Source: Bacillota bacterium
Lineage (GTDB): Bacteria; Bacillota; UBA4882; UBA8346
Assembly (NCBI GenBank): GCA_023402395.1
Contig: JAEYGI010000019.1
Span: 1-44,438 of the forward strand
DNA: 44,438 bases
Direction of reading: 5' to 3'
Shown: piece by piece, positions 33,624 through 40,479 of the stretch
Position numbering within the stretch: position 1 is the stretch's first letter
Layout: each line of letters begins with the position of its first letter
The notes under the pieces: model-generated
Database searches by the model: none
Seen by the model: only the letters and a program-made list of their open reading frames with translations
Told to the model about the DNA's origin: nothing
Made by a program: the position numbers and the translations under genes

Positions 33624-34184
33624 TCAAGCTTGAGACTTGATTCCCATCAATAAAATATCGGACGCCTGCTCCGCTTGAGCGGTCAATGCTCCGGGGCAGC
33701 CTTCCATCAGCCAGTGGATTCCGAAATTAGAGATGATTCCGGAAAAGGCCATGGAATAAAGGGACGGATTGCCGGGACGGATATAACCTTGGGCGATTCC
33801 GGCCTCAAAGAAAGCGCAGCCCATCCGGTGCATTTTTTGGTGCAGCGCCAGCAGCCGCTGGTGTGAATCATTATTGCAATGACTCAGGTTCATCCGTTCT
33901 TTCAGCAGCAACCGATAGAACGATTGATTAGTTTCGACGAATTTAAAATTTTCATAAATAAGACGGTAAAGACGTTTCGGAAATTCTTCCGGGCTGTTGG
34001 TGACTTCCTCTAAGAGGCGGGAAATATTCTCCAGACCCTGCTCGATGATAGCCATGAAGATCTGCTCTTTGTTCTGAAAATAAAGATAAATGGTTCCTTT
34101 TCCCACTCCGGCCAGACTGGCGATCTCATCGACGGTGGTCCGGCTGAACTCCCGTTCGGAAAACAGCTTGATGGCGGCATCCAA
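33624..34184 (-). CDS. TetR-family repressor of the tetR-tolC operon
   Basis: The HTH is intact (FSRTTVDEIASLAGVGKGTIYLYFQNKEQIF), and the C-terminal ligand domain is diverged as usual. The coordinates use the TTG at 34184, the first conventional start, but this cuts helix 1 of the HTH domain and has no ribosome-binding site. In frame 12 codons upstream an ATC (34220-34218) lies 9 bases after a perfect GGGGAGGTG, restoring IEKNHQEKRAEILDAAIKLF, the normal TetR N-terminus; an AUC start is therefore likely. The operator at 34349-34364 sits just downstream of its promoter, indicating autorepression. TolC is the co-transcribed target. Confidence 0.9.
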   Translation of the reverse strand: MDAAIKLFSEREFSRTTVDEIASLAGVGKGTIYLYFQNKEQIFMAIIEQGLENISRLLEEVTNSPEEFPKRLYRLIYENFKFVETNQSFYRLLLKERMNLSHCNNDSHQRLLALHQKMHRMGCAFFEAGIAQGYIRPGNPSLYSMAFSGIISNFGIHWLMEGCPGALTAQAEQASDILLMGIKSQA

Positions 34185-34348
34185 GATTTCGGCGCGTTTT
34201 TCCTGATGGTTCTTTTCGATAGTGGATCACCTCCCCAGGAAGCCTTTTGATCGCATCATCGCCTAACTCGAACTCTTGTATCCCGTGATCGCGTTGAGCA
34301 TGCGACAACCCGGGCCGTAAGCCGGGAGTTAACGCAGCACATTTGAGA

Positions 34349-34364
34349 ACTGACTGGTCAGTCA
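34349..34364. promoter_or_regulatory. Palindromic TetR-type operator
   Basis: CTGAC-TG-GTCAG (34350-34361) lies inside ACTGACTGGTCAGTCA. The TGACTGGTCAGT pattern is common for TetR repressors. It covers roughly +3 to +18 of the minus-strand promoter. Confidence 0.75.
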
Positions 34365-34373
34365 TACGCTCAA

Positions 34374-34402
34374 ATTGTACACCCCGGCTTTTCCTAAGTC
34401 AA
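34374..34402 (-). promoter_or_regulatory. Promoter of the tetR-tolC operon
   Basis: On the minus strand, TTGACT (34402-34397) and TACAAT (34379-34374) are 17 bp apart. Confidence 0.82.
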
Positions 34403-34579
34403 CTGGATCTGCCACTATTAACAGTATTTTCATCTCAAGATATGCATCGTCGAAACTCATCATGTTTCAAAAGCGTTGTGATAAACCAGGCCGAAGGCCG
34501 TTGGTTGTTCACAAAAGCGCACAGAAACAAGTAAAAACTCATTAACACATGGCTTTTAATTGACTTAAAAAATTAAGGC

Positions 34580-34608
34580 TTGGATCTTGACGCCGGACAG
34601 TTTATAAT
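34580..34608 (+). promoter_or_regulatory. Promoter of the small HTH gene
   Basis: TTGGAT at 34580-34585 and TATAAT at 34603-34608, spaced 17 bp. The predicted start site falls at the first of three phased GTAC sites. Confidence 0.75.
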
Positions 34609-34612
34609 TAGA

Positions 34613-34649
34613 GTACAAATTATGTACAAATTTTGTACAACATATGTAG
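34613..34649. repeat. Three to four 11-bp phased GTAC sites at the transcription start
   Basis: GTAC occurs at 34613, 34624 and 34635, with a degenerate GTAG at 34646, each 11 bp apart, in the contexts GAGTACAAATT, ATGTACAAATT, TTGTACAACAT. They overlap the transcription start of the downstream gene and look like an operator. Confidence 0.75.
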
Positions 34650-34661
34650 TTTGGTGAAGCC

Positions 34662-34898
34662 ATGAAAGTGGAAATCCGGGGCGCCGAAAACTTAAGTTTC
34701 CGGGAACGCCAGGTGGTTGTCCTCAAAGAAATGGGAGAGAGTTCGGAGAAGATTGCCAAACGGCTGCAATTGACTCCGAGCACGGTCGCGACCCTTTATA
34801 ACCGGGCCAAAACCAAAGGATATGAGGTTGTGATCGTCCTGCCCGGAACCGCGCTGGGAATTGCTGGCGCCGATGATGACGAGGGGGAACCGATATAG
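34662..34898 (+). CDS. Small HTH protein resembling sigma-70 region 4 / LuxR HTH
   Basis: A 78-residue protein. Residues 11-53 (LSFRERQVVVLKEMGESSEKIAKRLQLTPSTVATLYNRAKTKG) form a helix-turn-helix as in sigma region 4 and LuxR-type domains; the tail is acidic (GADDDEGE). There is no region 2, so it is not a full sigma factor. A weak site (GGTGAAGCC) precedes the ATG. The next gene begins directly after the stop. The phased sites upstream make autoregulation plausible, which is inference. Confidence 0.75.
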   Translation: MKVEIRGAENLSFRERQVVVLKEMGESSEKIAKRLQLTPSTVATLYNRAKTKGYEVVIVLPGTALGIAGADDDEGEPI

Positions 34899-35342
34899 AT
34901 GGCCAGAACCAATGTGACAAGCATCCGAAGGCGTCAAGCCGGCGGCGGGCCGGTGGCCGAACCAGCTCCGGGGCGAACCCAGGCGGTGGCGAGGCGCTAC
35001 CGTTTCCGGCCCCGTTCGTTTTGGCCGTTTGTCAGTTGGGGTTTCATGCTCTTAATCGGGTTCAGGGTATTACTGTATCCGTTGGTGGAAGGAATTTATC
35101 ATTATGTAAATAGGACCCAGGAAATCTATGAACTGAAGATCCGCTACGATAACATTCAGCGGCAGATCGCCCAGTTGAAGCAGGCCCGGGAGATAATGCG
35201 GACTACCGGCTACGTGGAGGCCCGAGGCCACCAAATCGGGCTGATTAAGCCCAATGAGGAGCCGATGATGGTGATCGAAGGTGGAGGCGACCGGCCGGGG
35301 ATTATCAAAATGACTCGAAAAAACGTGGAAATCGGAGATTGA
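34899..35342 (+). CDS. DivIC/FtsB-like septum formation initiator protein
   Basis: The 147-residue protein has a basic cytoplasmic tail (about 1-40), a transmembrane helix (FWPFVSWGFMLLIGFRVLLY), and an extracellular coiled coil (TQEIYELKIRYDNIQRQIAQLKQAREIM), followed by TGYVEARGHQIGLIKPNEEP, the conserved ...YIE..AR..LGLVKPGE motif of FtsB/DivIC. Such proteins bridge FtsL and FtsQ/DivIB in the divisome. It starts at the ATG immediately after the HTH gene stop, so the two are co-translated. Confidence 0.87.
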   Translation: MARTNVTSIRRRQAGGGPVAEPAPGRTQAVARRYRFRPRSFWPFVSWGFMLLIGFRVLLYPLVEGIYHYVNRTQEIYELKIRYDNIQRQIAQLKQAREIMRTTGYVEARGHQIGLIKPNEEPMMVIEGGGDRPGIIKMTRKNVEIGD

Positions 35343-35355
35343 CCAAAGCACTGCC

Positions 35356-35380
35356 AAGAAGCCGCCGGGCTTCTTTTTTT
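35356..35380 (+). terminator. Rho-independent terminator after the DivIC-like gene
   Basis: AAGAAGCC and GGCTTCTT pair around GCCG, with seven T residues. Confidence 0.9.
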
Positions 35381-35409
35381 GATCCCGGTTTCCGGCGAAT
35401 ATTTAGTGC

Positions 35410-35438
35410 TTGTCTTTCCGGGACGGGCTAGGTATAAT
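35410..35438 (+). promoter_or_regulatory. Promoter of tex
   Basis: TTGTCT at 35410-35415 and TATAAT at 35433-35438, spaced 17 bp. Confidence 0.8.
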
Positions 35439-35471
35439 TTGTACGCAGAGTTTTGGTAAAGGAGTCGGATA

Positions 35472-37688
35472 ATGGATCTGATCAAAACAATCGCCGCCGA
35501 ATTGAAGATCGGCCCACGTCAGGTCGGTAGCACCGTTCAACTATTGGATGACGGCAATACGGTCCCGTTCATCGCCAGATACCGCAAAGAGATGACGGGC
35601 GAACTGGATGAGGAGCAGATTCGGAACATCGAGGAAAGGCTGCAGTACCTGCGCAATCTGGAGGCTCGCAAGGAAGAGGTGATCCGATCCATCGACGAGC
35701 AAGGGAAACTCACCCCGGAACTGGCCGCGGCTATCAATGCCGCTACCAAGCTTCAGGAAGTGGAGGATCTTTATCGTCCCTATAAGCAAAAGAAACGGAC
35801 CCGGGCCATGATCGCCAAGGAGCGGGGGCTGGAACCGCTGGCGTCGAGCATTTGGGATCAGCAGACCGAAGCGGGTACTCCGGAGGAAATTGCGGCTGCT
35901 TTCATTAACGCCGAGGCGGGGGTAGCGGATGCCGCCGCGGCCTTGGCCGGGGCCAGGGATATCATTGCCGAGCGGGTCTCCGACGATCCCGATTACCGTA
36001 AGGTATTGCGGGAGTTCTTCTGGGAACAGGCGGTGATCGAATCGGAAGCGAAGGCCAACTCGAAGGCCAACTCGAAGGCCAACTCGAAGGCCAACCCGAA
36101 GGCGGACCCTGACGGTCTAGATGAGTTCAAAATGTACGCCGAGTATAAGGAACCGCTGAAAAAGATTCCGCCACACCGGGTATTGGCCCTAAACCGCGGC
36201 GAAGAAAAGGAAGCCCTGAAGGTGGGGCTGGGAACCGAAACCGAGATTGCCGTCGGCAAATTACGGGCGATGATTGTTACCAATCCTAAATCGATCTTCA
36301 CTACGGAATTGGAAGAGGCCATTGCCGACGGGTACAAGCGGTTACTCTTCCCTTCGCTGGAGCGGGAATTACGAGCCTCGATCACCGAGACCGCCGAGGA
36401 ACATGCCATCAAGGTATTCGGCATCAATCTCCGCAACCTGCTGTTGCAAGCGCCGGTTCAGAGCCTGCGGGTGATGGGCGTCGATCCCGGATACCGCACC
36501 GGCTGCAAGGTGGCAGTGGTTGACGAGACCGGAAAACTGTTGGACACCGCCACCATTTATCCGCATCCACCCCAGGAAAGACGGGAAGAAGCCTTGGCGG
36601 TCCTGACGGCATTGGTGGAAAAGTACCAAGTTAACCTGATCTCCATTGGCAATGGTACTGCCTCCCGGGAAAGCGAGACCCTGATCGCCGAGTTGATCCA
36701 CCGGTTGGGAGGCAAAAAAACTTCCTATTGCATCGTCAGCGAGGCCGGCGCCTCGGTTTATTCAGCATCCAAGCTGGCCCGGGAGGAGTTTCCGGAGTTA
36801 GACGTGTCGATGCGCGGCGCCGTTTCCATCGCCCGCCGGATCCAGGACCCTCTGGCCGAACTGGTAAAGATTGACCCGAAGTCGATCGGCGTCGGCCTCT
36901 ATCAGCATGACGTGGACCAGAAACGGCTTACCGAAGCCCTGGGCGGCGTGGTCGAATCCTGCGTCAACTATGTGGGGGTCGATCTGAACACCGCTTCGCC
37001 CTCACTGCTTCAATACGTGGCCGGGCTCCAGCCTGCGGTGGCCAAGAATATCGTGGCCTTCCGCGAGGAGAACGGCAAATTCAAAAACCGGGCCCAATTG
37101 CTCAAAGTCAAACGCCTGGGCGAACAGGCCTTCGTCCAGGCCGCCGGTTTCCTGAAGATTGCCGACGGCGAAGATCCATTGGATGCGACCTGGGTTCACC
37201 CCGAGTCCTATGACGCGGCCCGGAAACTATTGGCCAAGATCGGGTTCAGCCCTAACGATATCCAGGATAAGGACCGACTCGTCCTGCTCCGGTTCAAGCT
37301 GAACCAACTCGATCTGGACAAGACCGCTCGTGAACTTGCTATCGGAAAACCGACTCTGAAGGATATCGTCGAAGCCTTGAGCAAACCCGGGCGCGACCCC
37401 CGCGAGGATCTGCCGAAGCCGATCTTCCGCACCGACGTTTTAGCCATGGAGGATCTCCGGCCCGGGATGACCCTGACTGGGACGGTCCGGAACGTGGTCG
37501 ATTTCGGGGCGTTCGTCGATATCGGCGTCAAACAGGACGGGCTGGTTCATGTCTCCCAACTGAGCGACAAATTCGTCAAGAATCCCACCGAGGCCGTGGC
37601 CGTCGGCGATATCGTCGAGGTCCGGGTATTGGAGGTCGACCTCACCCGGAAACGGATCGCGCTGACCATGAAGAAAAACCAGGGGTGA
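35472..37688 (+). CDS. tex: Tex-family RNA-binding transcription accessory protein
   Basis: A 738-residue cytosolic protein. The N-terminal helical domain (VPFIARYRKEMTGELDEEQIRNIEERL, VEDLYRPYKQKKRTRA) leads to a YqgF/RNase H-like domain (VMGVDPGYRTGCKVAVVDETGKLL), a helix-hairpin-helix region (SCVNYVGVDLNTASPSLLQYVAGL) and a C-terminal S1 domain (MTLTGTVRNVVDFGAFVDIGVKQDGLVHVSQLS). Tex binds RNA and affects transcription and stress tolerance. The ATG follows AAAGGAGTCGGATA. At residues 194-213 it carries an insertion of KANS repeats encoded by a 12-bp minisatellite. It is monocistronic. Confidence 0.95.
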   Translation: MDLIKTIAAELKIGPRQVGSTVQLLDDGNTVPFIARYRKEMTGELDEEQIRNIEERLQYLRNLEARKEEVIRSIDEQGKLTPELAAAINAATKLQEVEDLYRPYKQKKRTRAMIAKERGLEPLASSIWDQQTEAGTPEEIAAAFINAEAGVADAAAALAGARDIIAERVSDDPDYRKVLREFFWEQAVIESEAKANSKANSKANSKANPKADPDGLDEFKMYAEYKEPLKKIPPHRVLALNRGEEKEALKVGLGTETEIAVGKLRAMIVTNPKSIFTTELEEAIADGYKRLLFPSLERELRASITETAEEHAIKVFGINLRNLLLQAPVQSLRVMGVDPGYRTGCKVAVVDETGKLLDTATIYPHPPQERREEALAVLTALVEKYQVNLISIGNGTASRESETLIAELIHRLGGKKTSYCIVSEAGASVYSASKLAREEFPELDVSMRGAVSIARRIQDPLAELVKIDPKSIGVGLYQHDVDQKRLTEALGGVVESCVNYVGVDLNTASPSLLQYVAGLQPAVAKNIVAFREENGKFKNRAQLLKVKRLGEQAFVQAAGFLKIADGEDPLDATWVHPESYDAARKLLAKIGFSPNDIQDKDRLVLLRFKLNQLDLDKTARELAIGKPTLKDIVEALSKPGRDPREDLPKPIFRTDVLAMEDLRPGMTLTGTVRNVVDFGAFVDIGVKQDGLVHVSQLSDKFVKNPTEAVAVGDIVEVRVLEVDLTRKRIALTMKKNQG
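36051..36110 (+). repeat. 12-bp minisatellite inside tex
   Basis: AAGGCCAACTCG is repeated three times exactly (36051-36086), then once as AAGGCCAACCCG and once as a diverged unit. Each unit adds Lys-Ala-Asn-Ser/Pro in frame. Confidence 0.95.
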
Positions 37689-37731
37689 TCTTTAAGAGAA
37701 CCCCGTCATTCCTGTTTTGAACGTTTTTGAT

Positions 37732-37757
37732 AACCCCGGCCGCGGCCGGGGTTTTTT
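37732..37757 (+). terminator. Rho-independent terminator of tex
   Basis: AACCCCGGCC and GGCCGGGGTT around GC, followed by a T-run. Confidence 0.93.
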
Positions 37758-37821
37758 ACAATGTTTTTAAGCCGTCCGGGAATTCATAAATTTCATTCGA
37801 TAACTGAAAATGGATGTTTCA

Positions 37822-37955
37822 TTGTCAAATCGAAAGCATCCGTAAATAAACGAAAGTATTTTGTGTCAAATCGAAAGTAACCAAAAGCAAACGTAAACGT
37901 ATTGTTGCCGAATCGAAACCAACCGAAAGCAAACGAAAATATTCGAAAGAAAATG
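37822..37955. repeat. AT-rich imperfect 41/42-bp tandem repeat
   Basis: AATCGAAA recurs at 37828, 37869 and 37911 (41 and 42 bp apart). Each is followed by an A-rich stretch with further CGAAA/CGTAA steps; for example GAAAGCAAACGAAAAT follows the third copy. Composition differs sharply from the GC-rich surroundings. No coding potential was found. Confidence 0.7.
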
Positions 37956-38068
37956 AAACCATTCAGCCAGAAAATGAATCCGGATAAATGGAACGGAATT
38001 TTCGTAATTTACGCAAAATATGCAAATAAATCGCAATAATCAGTCAAGAAATCTAGGTAAATTTGAGT

Positions 38069-38195
38069 TATAATTAAATAAACAATTCACTGGTCCCTCA
38101 AAAAATGGCGCACCGATCAAAGCGGCAAACCCGAAGAATGCTTGCAGATTCGTTGGGCGGGGTTAGCGTTAAGGATAACTTAATGTTAACCCTTT
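38069..38195 (+). promoter_or_regulatory. Attenuator-like leader upstream of the first PL9-like gene
   Basis: A -10 TATAAT at 38069-38074 precedes a structured leader. Its core (about 38105-38160) contains GCGCACCGATCAAAGCGG, CAAACCCGAAG and a GAAT/ATTC hairpin. It runs into a terminator in which GGGTTAGCGTTAAG pairs with CTTAATGTTAACCC (two G-U pairs) followed by TTTTTT (38158-38195). After it comes a strong AAGGAGGTGATTCCCG at about 38221 and roughly 100 nt to the gene. A short motif resembles the GGCAAACC of c-di-GMP-I aptamers, but the second conserved block is missing, so the ligand is unknown. Confidence 0.6.
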
Positions 38196-38331
38196 TTTGT
38201 TGGATGGGCCGCTTACGGGCCAAGGAGGTGATTCCCGGGACTTTGGTTGGGTGTGGATCTGAAGTGGTTCAAAAAATTAATCCGCTACAGAGAAATTAAA
38301 CGATCTTACATTAATGAAAGGGGCGATCTTT

Positions 38332-40341
38332 TTGAAACGAACGATTAGACTATTAGTACTGGCCGCGATTCTCGGGTTGATGACCGCTTTACTGATGGGT
38401 ACCGGGTTCCCGGCTGCCGCAGCCGCGTTATTGAGCGATGATTTCGAGGACGGCAACTCAACGGGCTGGGGCACTTCCGGCGGCTCCTGGTCGGTGGTGA
38501 CTGACGGTACTAAAGTTTATAAACAGTCAAGTACCTCGGCGACAACCCATGCCTATAACGGGACCTCTTCCTGGGCCAATTATTCGGTGCAGGCCCGCGC
38601 CAAAGCGCAGAGCTTTAACGGAACCGACCGATATTTCGGGCTGCTGGCCCGGTACCAAAGTTCCAGCAATTATTATTATCTGGTACTTACCAACGCGGGG
38701 AAACTGGAGATCCGGAAGAAAGTCAGTGGCTCGGCCACTGTCATCGCGTCCAAGAGCTACACCGTTGCCACGGGCTCCTGGTATACCCTGAAACTGGTAT
38801 TGAACGGAAGCGTGTTACAGGCGTATGTCAACGGCGCTTTAGAGCTATCGGCTACCGATTCGTCGCTGTCCATGGGGAAAGTGGGATTTACGGCGGTTAA
38901 CGCCAGCGCCGAATTCGACGATCTTTTGGTGGAGAGCGATTCAACCCAAACTCCGACTCCAACGCCTATCATGTCCACGCCCACTCCGACTTCGACCCCG
39001 GTAGCGACGCCAACGCCGACTCCGGGCACGGCGACACCAACACCGACGCCGACGGCAGCTACACCCACGCCGACGCCGTCAAGTGTGACGCCGACCCCAA
39101 CCCCGGTTCCGGCCACACCGACTCCGACCCCCGTCAGTGGCGTTGGAACCTACTATGTGGCTCCGTTCGGCAATGATTCCAATCCCGGGACTCTAGCACA
39201 GCCGTTCTACACGGTGGCCCGGGCGGTAGCGGCGGTTTCAGCCGGAGATACCATTTATGTCCGGGGCGGAACTTACGCCTATACTCAAACCGTGGTTCTC
39301 GACAAATCGGGAACCGCCGCCGCGCCCATCAGAATCTGGGCATATCCCGGTGAGCTGCCGGTGCTGGATTATTCGGGCATGAGCTATACCACTCAGGATG
39401 AACGGGCGCTAATGCGCGGCATGCTCATTACCGGTGATTATTGGCATATCAAAGGCTTGGAGATCCAATACGCCGCTGATAACGGGATTAAGATCGAGGG
39501 CAGTTACAACATCATCGAAGGATGCGTATTTCATCATTGCAAGGATAGCGGTCTCCAGATCGGGCTGGCCAAAGAGGATTCCAACCCCGGCAATATCGCC
39601 GCCTACAATTCGGTGATCAATTGCGATTCCTACCGTAACTTTGACGAATACACCAAGGGCGGGAACGCCGACGGGTTCGCCTGCAAGCTCAGTCCCGGCT
39701 ATGGCAATTATTTTTACGGCTGCCGGGCCTGGGAGAATTCTGATGACGGCTATGATTTCTATCACACCTATTTGCAGATTGCGGTCGAGAATTGCTGGAC
39801 CTGGCACAACGGCGATCAGGCAGTTTTCGGCTATACCGGCAGTTGGAGCGGGAACGGCCAGGGCTTTAAACTCGGCGACGGCAATGCGCCGCATCTGATT
39901 AAAAACAGCGTGGCCTTTGATCATAAGTACACCGGCGGCAACAACAAGGGCTTCGACCAAAACAGCAATGAAGGCCCGGTAACGGTCCTGAACTGCACCG
40001 GCTGGGACAATGAGATTAACTTTTACTTCGGCAGCGGCCACGCCGCCAACGTCCTCAAAAACAACGTCGGTTTCGCCTGGATCAGCAAGAATGTGAGCAT
40101 CGTCGATGAGTCGACCCAGGCCAACAATTGTTGGAGCCTGACCGGAATCACCGCCGATGCCGCCGATTTTCTCTCGCTGGCTCCGGAATTGGCCAAAGCG
40201 CCGCGCAACGCCGACGGCAGCCTGCCCGATAACGGGTTTGCCAAACTGACGGCTGGGAGCGATTTGATCAATAAGGGCGTGGATGTCGGGATTCCTTATC
40301 TGGGGTCCGCGCCGGATCTGGGGGCGTATGAACGGGAGTAA
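38332..40341 (+). CDS. Secreted PL9-like pectate lyase with N-terminal beta-sandwich domain
   Basis: The roughly 669-residue exported protein has a signal peptide (KRTIRLLVLAAILGLMTA...AAA), a LamG/CBM-like beta-sandwich (about 30-205, SDDFEDGNSTGWGTSGGSWS to FDDLLVES), a PTPTPTP linker (about 208-275) and a right-handed beta-helix. The helix carries the PL9 signature: GGNADGFACKLSPGYGNYFY, then AWENSDDGYDFY, giving the calcium Asp residues and the likely catalytic Lys in NADGFACK. It should cleave pectate by beta-elimination outside the cell. The start is TTG 38332 after AAAGGGGCGATC; an ATG at 38314 lacks a site. It is a tandem paralogue of the next gene. Confidence 0.85.
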   Translation: MKRTIRLLVLAAILGLMTALLMGTGFPAAAAALLSDDFEDGNSTGWGTSGGSWSVVTDGTKVYKQSSTSATTHAYNGTSSWANYSVQARAKAQSFNGTDRYFGLLARYQSSSNYYYLVLTNAGKLEIRKKVSGSATVIASKSYTVATGSWYTLKLVLNGSVLQAYVNGALELSATDSSLSMGKVGFTAVNASAEFDDLLVESDSTQTPTPTPIMSTPTPTSTPVATPTPTPGTATPTPTPTAATPTPTPSSVTPTPTPVPATPTPTPVSGVGTYYVAPFGNDSNPGTLAQPFYTVARAVAAVSAGDTIYVRGGTYAYTQTVVLDKSGTAAAPIRIWAYPGELPVLDYSGMSYTTQDERALMRGMLITGDYWHIKGLEIQYAADNGIKIEGSYNIIEGCVFHHCKDSGLQIGLAKEDSNPGNIAAYNSVINCDSYRNFDEYTKGGNADGFACKLSPGYGNYFYGCRAWENSDDGYDFYHTYLQIAVENCWTWHNGDQAVFGYTGSWSGNGQGFKLGDGNAPHLIKNSVAFDHKYTGGNNKGFDQNSNEGPVTVLNCTGWDNEINFYFGSGHAANVLKNNVGFAWISKNVSIVDESTQANNCWSLTGITADAADFLSLAPELAKAPRNADGSLPDNGFAKLTAGSDLINKGVDVGIPYLGSAPDLGAYERE

Positions 40342-40360
40342 TCCAGAACCAGCTGGGGCT

Positions 40361-40382
40361 GGCATGAAACATATTTCATGCC
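40361..40382 (+). repeat. Hairpin between the two PL9-like genes
   Basis: GGCATGAAA and TTTCATGCC flank CATA. There is no T-run; it could be a processing or attenuation site. Confidence 0.55.
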
Positions 40383-40479
40383 AATTCCGTAATCGATCAG
40401 CTAGACTGGATTCCCGGGTTTCGATTAAGATTTTACGATTCATTTTTGCAAGTTAACCTTCCAAAAGGAGTGATTGGAA

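Noticed and set aside
38092..38195. c-di-GMP-I riboswitch
   Set aside because: Only a CGGCAAACC-like block is present; the GACGCAAAGCC partner is missing, so the class was not assigned.
39409..40443. 344-codon frame antisense to the first PL9-like gene
   Set aside because: Shadow of the beta-helix repeats; hydrophobic composition is a by-product of the opposite reading.
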